Counted from the stretch's first letter, positions 1-9,483 are shown. The stretch is DNA of 64,000 nucleotides from Paenibacillus radicis (ex Gao et al. 2016) (GCF_014641555.1 NZ_BMHY01000003.1:1-64000), one strand, 5' to 3'. Notes: a model not told the origin generated them from the sequence alone. Numbers and translations are program-made.

Positions 1-153
1 GAACAATTCTCATACGTGTTTCTTCTTTCAGTCTTTTGCCACCCATACCGAATCATCTCCCTTTTCTTTATTTTAATGTATTTGGGTAGGGAGACTCTAG
101 TTTATTTAGGGGGCCTTGGAGGTTTTGCCTGAAATCGGCGATTTTATCCGAAT

Positions 154-227
154 CAACCTGCAGATTTACATTTTGAGCAGCTTTTAGGGCGCAAAATACA
201 AAATCAAAATGCACTTTTACATTTTGA
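154..227. repeat. Dispersed TCAAAATGTAAA-type repeat, locus A (2 copies)
   Basis: The first 536 bases hold no convincing gene. A 154-codon open frame on the minus strand runs through this repeat and is Cys/His-rich with no family likeness, so it is not called. Two copies of a dispersed element lie at 154-176 and 204-227. The first is the reverse complement of the 23-mer found twice near 41.7 kb, with one mismatch. The second is a near-palindrome: TCAAAATG, a short centre, then ACATTTTGA. The same family recurs at 10658-10850 and 41655-41846. Confidence 0.7.
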
Positions 228-536
228 GCTGCAAGCGACAGTATAGCGATGCAATCGTTGGCTGTATGAGCAGCATGGGTTTCATGTACATAACGGGCGT
301 CATGATGCACACACATTGAGTTGCATGGCACATACAGTAAGTTACTTAACGAAGGCGTGACAAGGTACATTTTGCAGATGCAATGTGTGACTGAACAATA
401 AGCAACAAAGCTACCGGTGCAATGAGTCACTATATTAGCACAGAATGACATGGCGGCGAATATGACCGTATATGTCCCAAACAGCAACTGTCCCGGCGTA
501 TCTGGAGAGCATCCCTCCATCACAAAAAGCACAAAG

Positions 537-574
537 AGGACCCATTCAGCCGCTGTTAGCGGGAATGTGGTCCT
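537..574 (-). terminator. Terminator of the ROK-GH9-SIS operon
   Basis: The stem starts AGGACC and ends GGTCCT, with inner pairing CATTC/GAATG and GCT/AGC. It lies about 30 bases past the stop of the SIS gene on the minus strand. T-rich DNA follows on both strands, so it may work in both directions. Confidence 0.65.
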
Positions 575-600
575 TTTCTTTTTTTGTGACTCAGCAGAAA

Positions 601-1683
601 TTAAGCGTAATCGCCCGGCTGCGTCTTGCTGCGCATCGCCATGCCGAAGTCGGTGTAGATCCGGTTGGTCAGGTCGATGCCGCGGCCTCCGGCAATATGA
701 TGGGCCAAAATCTGAAACGGAATGATGAGGGCAAGCGGCGCCTGGAATTCATCTAGCTCGACGCCTAGCCCCAGCGTACGCCCCTCCGAGGAAGCTGCCA
801 GCTTAACCGTATACGTATACGGTGTAATTCGGCTTTCGTAGCTGCGCAGCAGCTCCAGCCTTTCCTTCACTGCGCTTTCCGTCTCTAGAAAGAAGATCCG
901 GTGCTCGGGATTCACTTCCAAATACGGGCCATGCATGAACGCCTCCAGCTCGATGCCCTGAGACGGCATACGGACCGTCTCGCAAAACTTCGTCTCGATC
1001 TCTTTAATCGTTCCGACGACAGGGCCGCTGCCCACAGCGGTAAAGCGCGGAGCACTGACGAATTCGGAGCTGTAGCGCTCATAGAACGCTTCCGTTGCCG
1101 CAATGATGGACGGAATAGCGGCCGCCGTTTTACGGAAAGCAGCAATCTGCTGCTCCACCTCCGCTGCTGTCGCTTTCCCTTTTCGCTCCCCGAGATGAAG
1201 CCCTGCCAGCATGAGCGTCAATACGGTTCCTGTGAAGCCTTTAGTCACATACCCCACCCGCTCTTTGCCGCAGCCGATATCAACGGTCACATCCGCCGTT
1301 TCCGATATCGCGCTCTCCGTATCGCTCGCAAAGGCAATCGTGGCAATGTCCCGCTCCCGGCGCACGCGCTGCAAAGCGCCAATCGTCGAGGTGCTTTGTC
1401 CGCTCTGGGAAATGCCCAGAGCCAGATCGGTGTAAGGCGACAGCCGGTCGTAATGGGTGAAGTGGAATGGCTCCTTCACTTCGATCCGGACATCGGCCCA
1501 TTTCTCGATATAATATTTGGCGCTGAGCGCCGCATTGTAGCTGGAGCCTGTGGCGAAAGCGAGCCAGTCCGTTTTGTCCAGCGCCGCATCCGCGAAAGCA
1601 CGGACGTTGTCCGGATAACTCGCCAGAATGCTCTCGACCATCTCCTGCTCTTCCAAAATATACGTCATCATCGTTGGCTTCAT
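601..1683 (-). CDS. SIS-domain phosphosugar isomerase/deaminase (GlmS C-terminal type, AgaS/FrlB-like)
   Basis: A 360-residue protein with two SIS (sugar isomerase) folds and no glutaminase domain. Phosphosugar-binding motifs are GSSYNAA near residues 46-52 and SQSGQSTST at 92-100, matching the SQSGETADT class of GlmS. Proteins of this build act as cytosolic glucosamine-6-phosphate deaminases, AgaS-type isomerases or fructosamine-6-phosphate deglycases. The ATG overlaps the stop of the upstream GH9 gene (ATGA), so the two are translationally coupled. With a sugar kinase and a glycosidase in the same operon, it most likely converts a phosphorylated amino sugar or glycated compound to a glycolytic intermediate. 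The exact substrate cannot be read from the sequence. Confidence 0.85.
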   Translation of the reverse strand: MKPTMMTYILEEQEMVESILASYPDNVRAFADAALDKTDWLAFATGSSYNAALSAKYYIEKWADVRIEVKEPFHFTHYDRLSPYTDLALGISQSGQSTSTIGALQRVRRERDIATIAFASDTESAISETADVTVDIGCGKERVGYVTKGFTGTVLTLMLAGLHLGERKGKATAAEVEQQIAAFRKTAAAIPSIIAATEAFYERYSSEFVSAPRFTAVGSGPVVGTIKEIETKFCETVRMPSQGIELEAFMHGPYLEVNPEHRIFFLETESAVKERLELLRSYESRITPYTYTVKLAASSEGRTLGLGVELDEFQAPLALIIPFQILAHHIAGGRGIDLTNRIYTDFGMAMRSKTQPGDYA

Positions 1684-4127
1684 CGTGATCCCTCACTTTT
1701 CTTGTCGATGGCATAAAGATCGGCTACGATCGACAGCCATTTGCCGGCGTTGCCTGTCCAAACCTCTTTATAGGTCGCATTGTTGAATTGGGGCCAATAA
1801 GGCTCATCCTCGTTGCCCCAGGTTTGAATGCCGACCGGAATTTCCCCCGTCATTTCTCCGCCTAGAACCGAATATTGCTGTGCGTACCGGTAGCCTTCGC
1901 CATGCATGAGCGACTGGGCGAACGGATTTTTCCCAACGATCCATTGAAGCTGACCCTCTGCGATCCCTATCAACTCAGCATCTCCCAAGTAAGCGCCCGC
2001 CAATGAAGCCGCCTTGCCCGTGGAGAGCAGAATCGCATTGTTGCCGCGGAAAGAGAACCATGCCGGGAAACGGCGCAAATAATAGGAGTCGTTCAGCTTA
2101 ACGCCATGCCCCAGCTGTACACTGTAATCTTCACGCGCGCGTTCATCCGTCAACAAATGCTGGTAGCCGAAGCTTTTCTCATCAAGATGCTCATCAACGT
2201 GATAGATCCCGCTCGAAATCATCGGATAAGGCGCCGTATAGGCAGCCAGCTTTTTCAGATAATCGCCATAGCTTTCAATGGACTCCTGCCAGCGTCCAGC
2301 ATCTTCATGCCCCGGCTGCGTCTCCCGAATCGCGACCAAAGCAAGCAAATACAAATGCTCCCTAGCTTGATGATTGAAATGCTGCACGACTTTCTTGTCC
2401 GGATTGCGGTAAAAGAAACCGGCTATCATCGTTCCGTTATCCAATGAGAGACCCATCAGCTCCTGGCTTTCCAACACATAGCTGATGAATTTCGCCGCAT
2501 GGACAGCATAGCGCTCATCACCCGTCGAACGGTACAGCATCGAAGCTGTCCAGGAGGCAGTCGCCATGTACAAGCTCTCCGAGGTCTGATACGTATGCTC
2601 CCAAAAAATCGGCTTCTGGTCGATACCATGCTTCGCAAATTCCGCCATTGCAAATTCGAAATCCTCTTCAGCGAAACGCAGCAGTCGTTCAGACAAAGCC
2701 GGATTTACCGTCTTGATCCGCTTATGAATATAGGCTTCAATGCCGGCAAGGTAGAAGTTTTCATAGGCCTGATTGTGAACGCGCGCCGCCGCGTCATCCA
2801 TATTGCCGATACGCCCGTCCGTCCAGCGGGTAATACCGGCGCTTGTCGCACGATAGCCGTCGCCAAAGCGTGTCTTCAGCAGAAAGTCCAGTCCCCATTC
2901 GCCTTCCTCGATCAAACGCAAATACAAGTCGCCGTCCAATCCTTCGACTTTCTCCGCCATCTCGAAAAGTGCAAACGCGACTTCGGCCGTCTGAACGGTT
3001 TGTTGGGATACGTCACCTGCATCATGCCAGCCGCCGTTATAGGACAACACAGTTCCCTCATGCTTGGCGACGATATCGGCATGGCAGCTGCCGTGAATGC
3101 CTGGAACGGGGTAGCCGCAACGTTCACAAAAAATAAAATTCAACGATTTCCATACCGAAGACTGCCAGACTTCCGCTGCGCTGCCAATCGCGAAAGTTTC
3201 TGTACGAAGGTCTCCGGCTTGCAGCCAGTACAGCCCGCTCTCGGAAAACGCGGAAAAGTCATACGTCGCAAAACGTCCTAATCCCGTATCGATATAACCG
3301 ACTGCACTGGTAAAAGCGATCTCGTCGCTGCCAGCATGCTTCAAGTGGAAGCGGACTTCCTCCCGTCCTTCCCCCTCAGCCTCAGCCGCATTCGCATCCG
3401 CCGCCGAGAAAGCTGTTTTCGCCCCGGATAGATTGTAGCCGCTATGCGAGTAAATAATGTCGCCGGCCTTTGGCGTCCAGCCTTTGGAAATTTCATGTCC
3501 AGCTACTTTCTCCAGCCTTGCTGCACGAAGCGTCAGCTCCATCCGGTCGCCCGTCGCACGATCCTTTCCGTTCAGATAATAGCCGACTTCCAGCTCGGTA
3601 ACGGCATCTCTGGGCAGCTCCCGGATTTCCAAATGGATGACGTTCCATTGCCTGTTTTTCAGATTGACGCCGTGATAGCCTTCGCGATGATAAATATCCG
3701 GTATCGCAATTGCGCCCTCGTTTTTAAATTTCATGAATAAGTACGTATTCGGTACACCGGGAAAATCGGGGTAAACCTCGATTGTAATCCGGTTGTAAGT
3801 CTCCCAATTAGCACGGTCAAACGACTTGACCATCGAAGCGATGCCGAAGTTGACGTAATCCCCATCAGCAGGGGCCCCTTCCGGCCAATGCGGCATCAGC
3901 GTTGGAGAGCTGAGCGTGACCGCTTGCTCCTTCGTGAAAGTTAAAGTGCCAGGTCCGCGGTGGTTCCACTCGGAATTCTCTCCTGCTGATTCTCCACCAA
4001 AAAGCGCAAGTTCCTCAAGTACCGGTTCGGCTTGCTGCTTATGCTCCAAGGAGCGTCTCTCATACAGCGGCAGCGGCCGATGAATGTAACCCGACCTCAC
4101 AATATCCTCCAGAAGCTGCTTATCCAT
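1680..4127 (-). CDS. Cytoplasmic glycoside hydrolase family 9 protein
   Basis: An 815-residue protein with a long N-terminal beta region (about 1-225), an Ig-like CelD_N-type domain (about 225-315) and a GH9 (alpha/alpha)6 catalytic domain. GGWHDAGD at 365-372 matches the GGWYDAGDY signature carrying the catalytic Asp. A Cys/His cluster at 334-349 (C..C, then CH) and the C-terminal NP-FAQS and NNATYKEVW segments also fit. There is no signal peptide, which is unusual for a GH9 'cellulase' and points to intracellular cleavage of imported oligosaccharides. GH9 also contains exo-beta-glucosaminidases, which would suit the SIS and ROK partners. ATG at 4127 is preferred over GTG at 4130, with AGGGG upstream. 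It overlaps the ROK gene by 8 bases. Confidence 0.88.
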   Translation of the reverse strand: MDKQLLEDIVRSGYIHRPLPLYERRSLEHKQQAEPVLEELALFGGESAGENSEWNHRGPGTLTFTKEQAVTLSSPTLMPHWPEGAPADGDYVNFGIASMVKSFDRANWETYNRITIEVYPDFPGVPNTYLFMKFKNEGAIAIPDIYHREGYHGVNLKNRQWNVIHLEIRELPRDAVTELEVGYYLNGKDRATGDRMELTLRAARLEKVAGHEISKGWTPKAGDIIYSHSGYNLSGAKTAFSAADANAAEAEGEGREEVRFHLKHAGSDEIAFTSAVGYIDTGLGRFATYDFSAFSESGLYWLQAGDLRTETFAIGSAAEVWQSSVWKSLNFIFCERCGYPVPGIHGSCHADIVAKHEGTVLSYNGGWHDAGDVSQQTVQTAEVAFALFEMAEKVEGLDGDLYLRLIEEGEWGLDFLLKTRFGDGYRATSAGITRWTDGRIGNMDDAAARVHNQAYENFYLAGIEAYIHKRIKTVNPALSERLLRFAEEDFEFAMAEFAKHGIDQKPIFWEHTYQTSESLYMATASWTASMLYRSTGDERYAVHAAKFISYVLESQELMGLSLDNGTMIAGFFYRNPDKKVVQHFNHQAREHLYLLALVAIRETQPGHEDAGRWQESIESYGDYLKKLAAYTAPYPMISSGIYHVDEHLDEKSFGYQHLLTDERAREDYSVQLGHGVKLNDSYYLRRFPAWFSFRGNNAILLSTGKAASLAGAYLGDAELIGIAEGQLQWIVGKNPFAQSLMHGEGYRYAQQYSVLGGEMTGEIPVGIQTWGNEDEPYWPQFNNATYKEVWTGNAGKWLSIVADLYAIDKKSEGSR

Positions 4128-5118
4128 CACTCTTCATCCCCTCTCCATTTCGCTTGCTTGCCCGCCAGCCGGCCAAAGCGGCACCTGCCAATCCGACCTC
4201 TATCGTCGATTGCTTCGTCTGCACGAGCGGATGAGCAACGAAGCGCATCGTCTTCGGATTCAAGTACGATTGAATCCGTCCGGCAAAATAATCGTTTTTC
4301 ACGACGCCGCCGCCCAGCACGATCGTATCCGGGTCGCTGACCCGCACCAAATTCATGATAAGGGCTGCCAGCGCTTTGGCCGCATCTTCACTTACTTTAA
4401 GCGCCAGTTCGTCGCCGCCCTGTGCAGCCTCGAATATCACTGGAGCAGCAACTCGTTCACCGCTTGCCGGTGACGGCAATGGCAGCGAGGTTTCCGGGTA
4501 TTGGCTCCTAAGCGCCGTTACCCGCTCATGCAAGCCTAGGCCTGAGGCAATCCGCTCCACGCAGCCCCTCCGTCCGCAGCCGCAAACCACATCGCTGTCC
4601 ATAGAAACGACCATATGGCCGATCTCCCCAGAGTTAAAGCTGGCACCGTTCACATATTGCCCTTCTGCGACCATGCCAGCGGCAATACCTGTACCGACGT
4701 TGAGGTAGATGAAATTTTGCGACTCTTTTCCCCAGCCAAATTGCTGTTCGGCTTTCGTGGCGCAGGCGACGTCATTATCAATGCCGCAGATCAGTCCGTA
4801 ACGCTGCTCGATAATGCCTCGTACATCAAGCACTTCCGTCTTGCCAGGCTCAATTTCGATCCATATGCCCCGCTGCTCGTCTACCCGTCCCACGAGACCG
4901 ATACCGATTGCGAGTTGTTTTTCCGCTTGAAATCCTATCGTCCCTTTATAATCGTCTATCGCTCGTATAATGGCTGCTAGCGCAACCGACTGTGTTGTCG
5001 TATCGCTGGGGTAAGCTTTGGTGCCCAGAACGTTTCCGTCTGGCGTAACCTCTCCTACAACGATGCTGGTTCCTCCAAGATCGACCGCCAGAACGGATTC
5101 CGTAGCCTCTTTCTTCAA
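4120..5118 (-). CDS. ROK family sugar kinase (glucokinase/N-acetylglucosamine kinase type)
   Basis: A 332-residue cytosolic kinase. It has the ATP-binding motif DLGGTS at 13-18, the catalytic-Asp segment DNDV at 114-117, GEIGH at 164-168 and the zinc motif CGCGRRGC at 179-186, all hallmarks of ROK kinases rather than ROK repressors (no N-terminal HTH). It would phosphorylate the hexose or amino sugar released by the GH9 enzyme. The start is TTG, chosen because GGGAGG sits 9 bases upstream and no ATG is available in frame. First gene of the operon, directly behind a perfect LacI-type palindrome. Confidence 0.9.
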   Translation of the reverse strand: MKKEATESVLAVDLGGTSIVVGEVTPDGNVLGTKAYPSDTTTQSVALAAIIRAIDDYKGTIGFQAEKQLAIGIGLVGRVDEQRGIWIEIEPGKTEVLDVRGIIEQRYGLICGIDNDVACATKAEQQFGWGKESQNFIYLNVGTGIAAGMVAEGQYVNGASFNSGEIGHMVVSMDSDVVCGCGRRGCVERIASGLGLHERVTALRSQYPETSLPLPSPASGERVAAPVIFEAAQGGDELALKVSEDAAKALAALIMNLVRVSDPDTIVLGGGVVKNDYFAGRIQSYLNPKTMRFVAHPLVQTKQSTIEVGLAGAALAGWRASKRNGEGMKSDG

Positions 5119-5139
5119 CGTGATGCACCTCCCGTTAAC

Positions 5140-5155
5140 TTGGTAACGTTACCAA
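5140..5155. promoter_or_regulatory. LacI-type operator 1 (perfect 16-bp palindrome)
   Basis: TTGGTAACGTTACCAA is a perfect palindrome with the central CG typical of LacI/GalR operators. It lies 22 bases upstream of the ROK start codon and would repress the kinase-GH9-SIS operon. Confidence 0.8.
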
Positions 5156-5284
5156 ATGGAATGATGAAAATGCTGTCACTGCAAAGATTATCAGACGAAA
5201 AAAAGACTGTCAATCGTTATATTTATCGCCTTTCAAACCCAATCTCACAATCCATGCCTTTCTCATTGATCATTTGGCCGCCAA

Positions 5285-5302
5285 TTTGGTATCGTTACCA
5301 AA
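5285..5302. promoter_or_regulatory. LacI-type operator 2
   Basis: TTTGGTATCGTTACCAAA matches operator 1 apart from one arm base. It lies 73 bases before the regulator start, so autoregulation is likely. Centres of the two sites are about 146 bp apart, close to 14 helical turns, which would allow looping. Confidence 0.75.
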
Positions 5303-5375
5303 TACCTGTTGCAGACGCCGTCAAGTTGCGTTAGAATCGAAGCATCGGCAAGCAAGCTTAAAGGATGTGGCATTT

Positions 5376-6440
5376 TTGAAAAGCAAGATTACCATTACGG
5401 AAATCGCTGAGAAAAGCGGCGTCTCCGTCTCCACCGTATCGCGCGTGCTGAACAACAGTCCTTCCGTATCGCCCAAAAAACGGGAGCGGATTCAGCAGGT
5501 GATAGACGAATACGGCTATACACCGAGCATTTTCGCCAGAGGCATGATTAATCATAAAACGAAAAACATCGGGGTCATATTGCCCGACATTACGAATCCC
5601 TATTTCGCTTCCCTCTTCTTGCAAGTGGAAAGCTTTGCGCTTAAGAACAATTACGCAACCTTGCTGTTTAACACGATGTTCTCGCGGAACGCCGACCGCT
5701 ACGACGAAACCATTGCAGAAGAGGATTATTTCAAAATCATTCTGGAGAAGCAGGTCGACGGCGTTCTCATACTAGGCGGCCAAATCGACAAGGAAGACGT
5801 TCCCGCCTCGTTCGTCGAAGCGCTCAACCAGCTCCACCGGCAGGTGCCGGTCGTCATTATGGGCTCTAAGATCGAGGGCTGCAGCTGTCTGTTCGTAGAG
5901 CGGAATTTGAAGCAGGGCGTAACGTCACTCGCCCATCACTTTATCGCGCTGGGCCATGAGCGTATCGGCTTTGTCGGCGGCGAGCCGGGCATTCGCATCA
6001 CAACCTCGCGAATTGAAGCTTTTACACAGTCGATGAAGGCGCTGGGCCAAACCGTGCAGCCTTCTTACATCGTACCGTCCGATTATTATGCGCCCGACGG
6101 CTATGAAGCCATGATCCAACTGCTGGACAGCAATTCAGACCGTCTGCCAACGGCCGTCATCGCTATGAACGATATGGTCGCCATTGGCGCACTCCGCGCC
6201 CTGAAGGATCGCGGCTTGTCATGCCCGGAGCAAATTGCAATCGCAAGCTGCGATCAGTTCCAGCAGAGCGACTACAGCATTCCGCGCTTGACCTCGATGG
6301 ATCAGCACAATGATTATTTGGGCCGGATGGCCGTGCTGCAATTGATCAGCGCCATCAACGGCTCCGATGAAACGATCAGCCTCAACCATTCGCCGGAGCT
6401 GATCGTTCGCGAATCCTGCGGCGCTGCCAACAAACGATAA
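5376..6440 (+). CDS. LacI/GalR family transcriptional regulator
   Basis: A 354-residue repressor: N-terminal helix-turn-helix (ITEIAEKSGVSVSTVSRVLN, about residues 6-25), hinge helix, then a periplasmic-binding-protein-like effector domain starting at NIGVILPDITNPYF. The open frame extends further upstream, but TTG at 5376 is chosen because AAAGGATG lies 9 bases before it and the HTH then starts at the normal distance from the N-terminus. The gene is divergent from the ROK-GH9-SIS operon and two LacI-type palindromes lie between them. The inducer is probably a sugar from that pathway. Confidence 0.9.
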   Translation: MKSKITITEIAEKSGVSVSTVSRVLNNSPSVSPKKRERIQQVIDEYGYTPSIFARGMINHKTKNIGVILPDITNPYFASLFLQVESFALKNNYATLLFNTMFSRNADRYDETIAEEDYFKIILEKQVDGVLILGGQIDKEDVPASFVEALNQLHRQVPVVIMGSKIEGCSCLFVERNLKQGVTSLAHHFIALGHERIGFVGGEPGIRITTSRIEAFTQSMKALGQTVQPSYIVPSDYYAPDGYEAMIQLLDSNSDRLPTAVIAMNDMVAIGALRALKDRGLSCPEQIAIASCDQFQQSDYSIPRLTSMDQHNDYLGRMAVLQLISAINGSDETISLNHSPELIVRESCGAANKR

Positions 6441-6470
6441 TGCCTTGGAATTCATTAGCCCGATAACATA

Positions 6471-6505
6471 CAAGAAGCCGCCGGCGTCGCGCCAGCGGCT
6501 TCTTG
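6471..6505. terminator. Bidirectional terminator between lacI-type gene and murI
   Basis: CAAGAAGCCGC pairs perfectly with GCGGCTTCTTG (11 bp) around a 13-base loop, between two convergent genes. The T-tract is weak. Confidence 0.75.
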
Positions 6506-6534
6506 TATAGATTCTGCCCTAGAGCAGTATTATG

Positions 6535-7308
6535 CTAATCGTTCAACTCCCGGACAAAAGCGAGTGCTGTCTGCATTTTATCCAGATAAGCAGGCTCATT
6601 GCCCGAGCTCATAAAGCTGACGCGGCCGGTTCCGTTATGCGCGATGCCGGATCTGGTAAGCAAGGCCGACAGCCTGCGAACGGTGCCCGCGTTGCCATCA
6701 ACAATCTGAATATGCGGAGGCAGAAGCTCCCGCAGCACATTTCTGTAAAAAGGATAATGCGTGCATCCAAGCACGATAATGCCGTAATCGTCCAAATTGT
6801 AGGCGGACAGCTTCTCGTGGAAATATTGTGCCATCACTTCTTTATCGAACTGCAGGTTCTCGCAATAGCGAACCAGCTCCGGAAGCGGCAGCGAGTCCAC
6901 GATGCCGCCCTCGTCCACGCGGGAGACGAGCGCGTAATATTTCGGCAGTTGCAGCGTAAGCGGCGTCGCGAATACGAGCACCCTTTTGCCCGTGGCGTGA
7001 TTCATCTCTACTGCTGGCTTTACCGCCGGCTCCATGCCGACGATAGGCAGTGAGTAAACCTCTCTCAGCTCATTCACCGCAATGCTAGTTGCCGTATTGC
7101 AAGCAACGACAAGCGCATCAATGCCTCTCTCCATCATCATGCTGACGGATTCCATCACATAAGCTTTAACATCGTCTTTCTCTTTCGTGCCATAAGGAAC
7201 ATGAAGCGTGTCCGCCATATACAAATAATCCTGTGCAGGGAGCCGCCGCAGCGCTTCGGCAAGCACGGAAAGGCCGCCGATCCCCGAGTCGAAAAAACCG
7301 ATTGTCAT
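6535..7308 (-). CDS. murI: Glutamate racemase
   Basis: Interconverts L- and D-glutamate for peptidoglycan synthesis in the cytosol. The 257-residue protein has DSGIGG at 7-12 and the two catalytic cysteines in VVACNTAT (C70) and LGCTHYP (C182), as expected for PLP-independent racemases. ATG at 7308 is preferred over an upstream TTG because family members begin directly with the beta strand before DSGIGG, and AGGA lies 12 bases upstream. Stand-alone gene convergent with the LacI-type regulator. Confidence 0.93.
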   Translation of the reverse strand: MTIGFFDSGIGGLSVLAEALRRLPAQDYLYMADTLHVPYGTKEKDDVKAYVMESVSMMMERGIDALVVACNTATSIAVNELREVYSLPIVGMEPAVKPAVEMNHATGKRVLVFATPLTLQLPKYYALVSRVDEGGIVDSLPLPELVRYCENLQFDKEVMAQYFHEKLSAYNLDDYGIIVLGCTHYPFYRNVLRELLPPHIQIVDGNAGTVRRLSALLTRSGIAHNGTGRVSFMSSGNEPAYLDKMQTALAFVRELND

Positions 7309-7432
7309 CGTATCATCGATTCCTAACCTATGTAGTCGCAAACTCTATTCCAGCATATTACGAATACGTCCATACGGCAAGACCCGACTCTTACAATTCC
7401 CATGCCAAATAAGGGGATTTGAAAATTCTAAT

Positions 7433-8359
7433 TTAACGGCTAGTGTTAAAAGCCTGCACATCCGCCATCAGCGGCATGCCATCCTGCGCCCCAAACTTCG
7501 TAACCGCCAGAGCCGATACCTTCGATGCCAACGCAGCAGCGGCTTGAATATCCTCGCCGATCGACAGCGCATAAGCCAGACCAGCGTTATAGGCATCGCC
7601 CGCTCCCGTTGTATCGACAACCGGTACGGTATAAGCCGATTGGGAATGCAGCTTTCCGCCGCGCTGTTTGAAGACCGCTCCATCTCCGCCAAGCGTCGTT
7701 ACGACCGTATCCGGTCCCAGCGCAAGCATAGCATCCATCGCCTGCTCCAGCTCGCCGTCCGAAGTCCCCAGACCCGTTAGCAGCTCAAGCTCGGAACGGT
7801 TTGGCGTGATCACATCGACGCAATCGAGCAGCTCTTGCGGCAGCTTTTGTGCAGGTGCAGGGTTTAGAATAACCCGCTTCCCGTGTTTTTTCGCCAGCAC
7901 CGCTGCGGCTGTCACCGTCTCCAGCGGAATTTCGAGCTGCAGCAATACCGTGTCCGCCGCTGCAATGACAGGTTCCAGTGCCGCTGCATGCTCAGGCAGG
8001 CATTGCGCATTTGCCCCCGGTACAATGACGATCATATTGTCATCAGGCGATACCATAATAGAGGCAATGCCTGTCGACTCCCCTTCCAATTGCCGGACCT
8101 GACTATGATCGACACCGCTGCGCTGCAGCGACCCCAGCAGCTCCTTGCCGAATGCATCGCCGCCAACAGCTCCCGCCATTGTGGTGTGTGCACCAAGACG
8201 CGCCGCTGCAACGGCTTGATTCGCCCCTTTTCCGCCTGGAACAAAATGCGCCTCCCGTCCGGTCAACGTCTCTCCGTGCACTGGAAAACGATCCATTTGT
8301 ACAACGATATCCATATTCAAGCTTCCTATTACTACAATATGTGGCTGATTCATTTTCAT
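7433..8359 (-). CDS. rbsK: Ribokinase (PfkB family)
   Basis: Phosphorylates D-ribose to ribose-5-phosphate. The 308-residue protein has the PfkB signatures GGKGANQAVAAARLG at 42-56 and DTTGAGDAYNAG at 249-260, with D255 as catalytic base. NPAPAQ and TPNRSE are typical of ribokinases. ATG at 8359 is chosen because AAGGG sits 6 bases upstream. No ribose transporter or rbsR is adjacent, so this is an orphan copy. Deoxyribokinase activity cannot be excluded. Confidence 0.88.
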   Translation of the reverse strand: MKMNQPHIVVIGSLNMDIVVQMDRFPVHGETLTGREAHFVPGGKGANQAVAAARLGAHTTMAGAVGGDAFGKELLGSLQRSGVDHSQVRQLEGESTGIASIMVSPDDNMIVIVPGANAQCLPEHAAALEPVIAAADTVLLQLEIPLETVTAAAVLAKKHGKRVILNPAPAQKLPQELLDCVDVITPNRSELELLTGLGTSDGELEQAMDAMLALGPDTVVTTLGGDGAVFKQRGGKLHSQSAYTVPVVDTTGAGDAYNAGLAYALSIGEDIQAAAALASKVSALAVTKFGAQDGMPLMADVQAFNTSR

Positions 8360-8604
8360 CCGCATCCCTTCTGCATCCCTGACAACATCTTGTATGTACA
8401 GCTTCATAGTACGAATGCCGCTAATGTTTGTCAAACGCCTTGTCCCTGTGTATAGTCTGCCCGCTTTTCTTGGGGCTCTTGTATAAAGCTATTAATTAGT
8501 AGAGCCAGTTATCCCTGTTTCTCCATCTATTCTATCAGAACATGCCTCCGCCTTTGTATGTTACACTAGAATCAACATGATAGATTGTAAGGAGACATGC
8601 GCGA

Positions 8605-9360
8605 ATGAAGCTCGTATCTTGGAACGTGAACGGCCTGCGGGCCTGCGTCAACAAAGGATTCATCGATTATTTCAAGGAAGCGGACGCCGATATTTTTTGC
8701 GTGCAGGAGACCAAGCTGCAAGAAGGTCAAATCACCCTTGAGATTGGCGAGGAATACGAACAATTTTGGAATTATGCGGAGAAAAAAGGCTACTCCGGCA
8801 CAGCCGTTTTCACCCGAGTGAAGCCCTTATCGGTAAGATATGGCCTGGAAGAAGACTACGAATCTGAGGGCCGAATCGTCGCGCTGGAATTCGAAGGCTT
8901 TTATCTCGTCAACGTGTATACGCCGAATGCCCGGCGTGATCTGTCGAGGCTGGAGCTGCGGCTGGAATGGGAGGACCGGTTCCGTGCCTTTTTGCTAGAA
9001 CTAGACAAGAAGAAGCCGGTTATCGTCTGCGGCGATCTGAACGTTGCCCATGAGGAGATCGACTTGAAAAATCCGAAGCCGAATCTCGGCAACTCCGGGT
9101 TTACGCTGGAGGAACGCGGTAAAATGACCGAGCTGCTGCAATCCGGCTTCACCGACTCCTTCCGCCATCTCCATCCCGAACGGACTGACGCCTACAGTTG
9201 GTGGTCCTATATGCCGAAGGTGCGGGAGCGAAATGTCGGCTGGCGTATCGATTATTTCCTCATTTCTTCTCAATTGCAGCCTGCTATCGTTAGCGCTGAT
9301 ATCGAGCCTCATATTACTGGCAGCGATCACTGCCCGGTGACACTTACGATTGATCTATAG
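8605..9360 (+). CDS. exoA: Exodeoxyribonuclease III (AP endonuclease)
   Basis: Base-excision repair nuclease cutting at abasic sites. The 251-residue protein matches the ExoIII/ExoA length. It has SWNVNGLRA at 5-13, the metal-binding Glu in VQETK (E35), YTPNA, GDLNVAH and the C-terminal GSDHCP catalytic His. TAAGGAGA lies 10 bases before the ATG. Single gene ended by a hairpin. Confidence 0.93.
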   Translation: MKLVSWNVNGLRACVNKGFIDYFKEADADIFCVQETKLQEGQITLEIGEEYEQFWNYAEKKGYSGTAVFTRVKPLSVRYGLEEDYESEGRIVALEFEGFYLVNVYTPNARRDLSRLELRLEWEDRFRAFLLELDKKKPVIVCGDLNVAHEEIDLKNPKPNLGNSGFTLEERGKMTELLQSGFTDSFRHLHPERTDAYSWWSYMPKVRERNVGWRIDYFLISSQLQPAIVSADIEPHITGSDHCPVTLTIDL

Positions 9361-9371
9361 TTTTTGAGTGG

Positions 9372-9404
9372 GGACAGCTCCGGTTATAGCCGGGCTGTCC
9401 TTTT
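9372..9404 (+). terminator. Terminator of exoA
   Basis: GGACAGC pairs with GCTGTCC, with inner CCGG/CCGG pairing, followed by TTTT. Confidence 0.8.
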
Positions 9405-9483
9405 CTGTTGCCTCTTTATTCACCAGCCGGGCTGTCTGGATAACCTCCTTTCCTCTTCCTATTCTTTTCAGTAGACATCCCAA

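Noticed and set aside
68..532. 154-codon open frame on the minus strand
   Set aside because: It runs across the dispersed repeat at 154-227, has odd Cys/His-rich composition, no ribosome binding site and no family resemblance.
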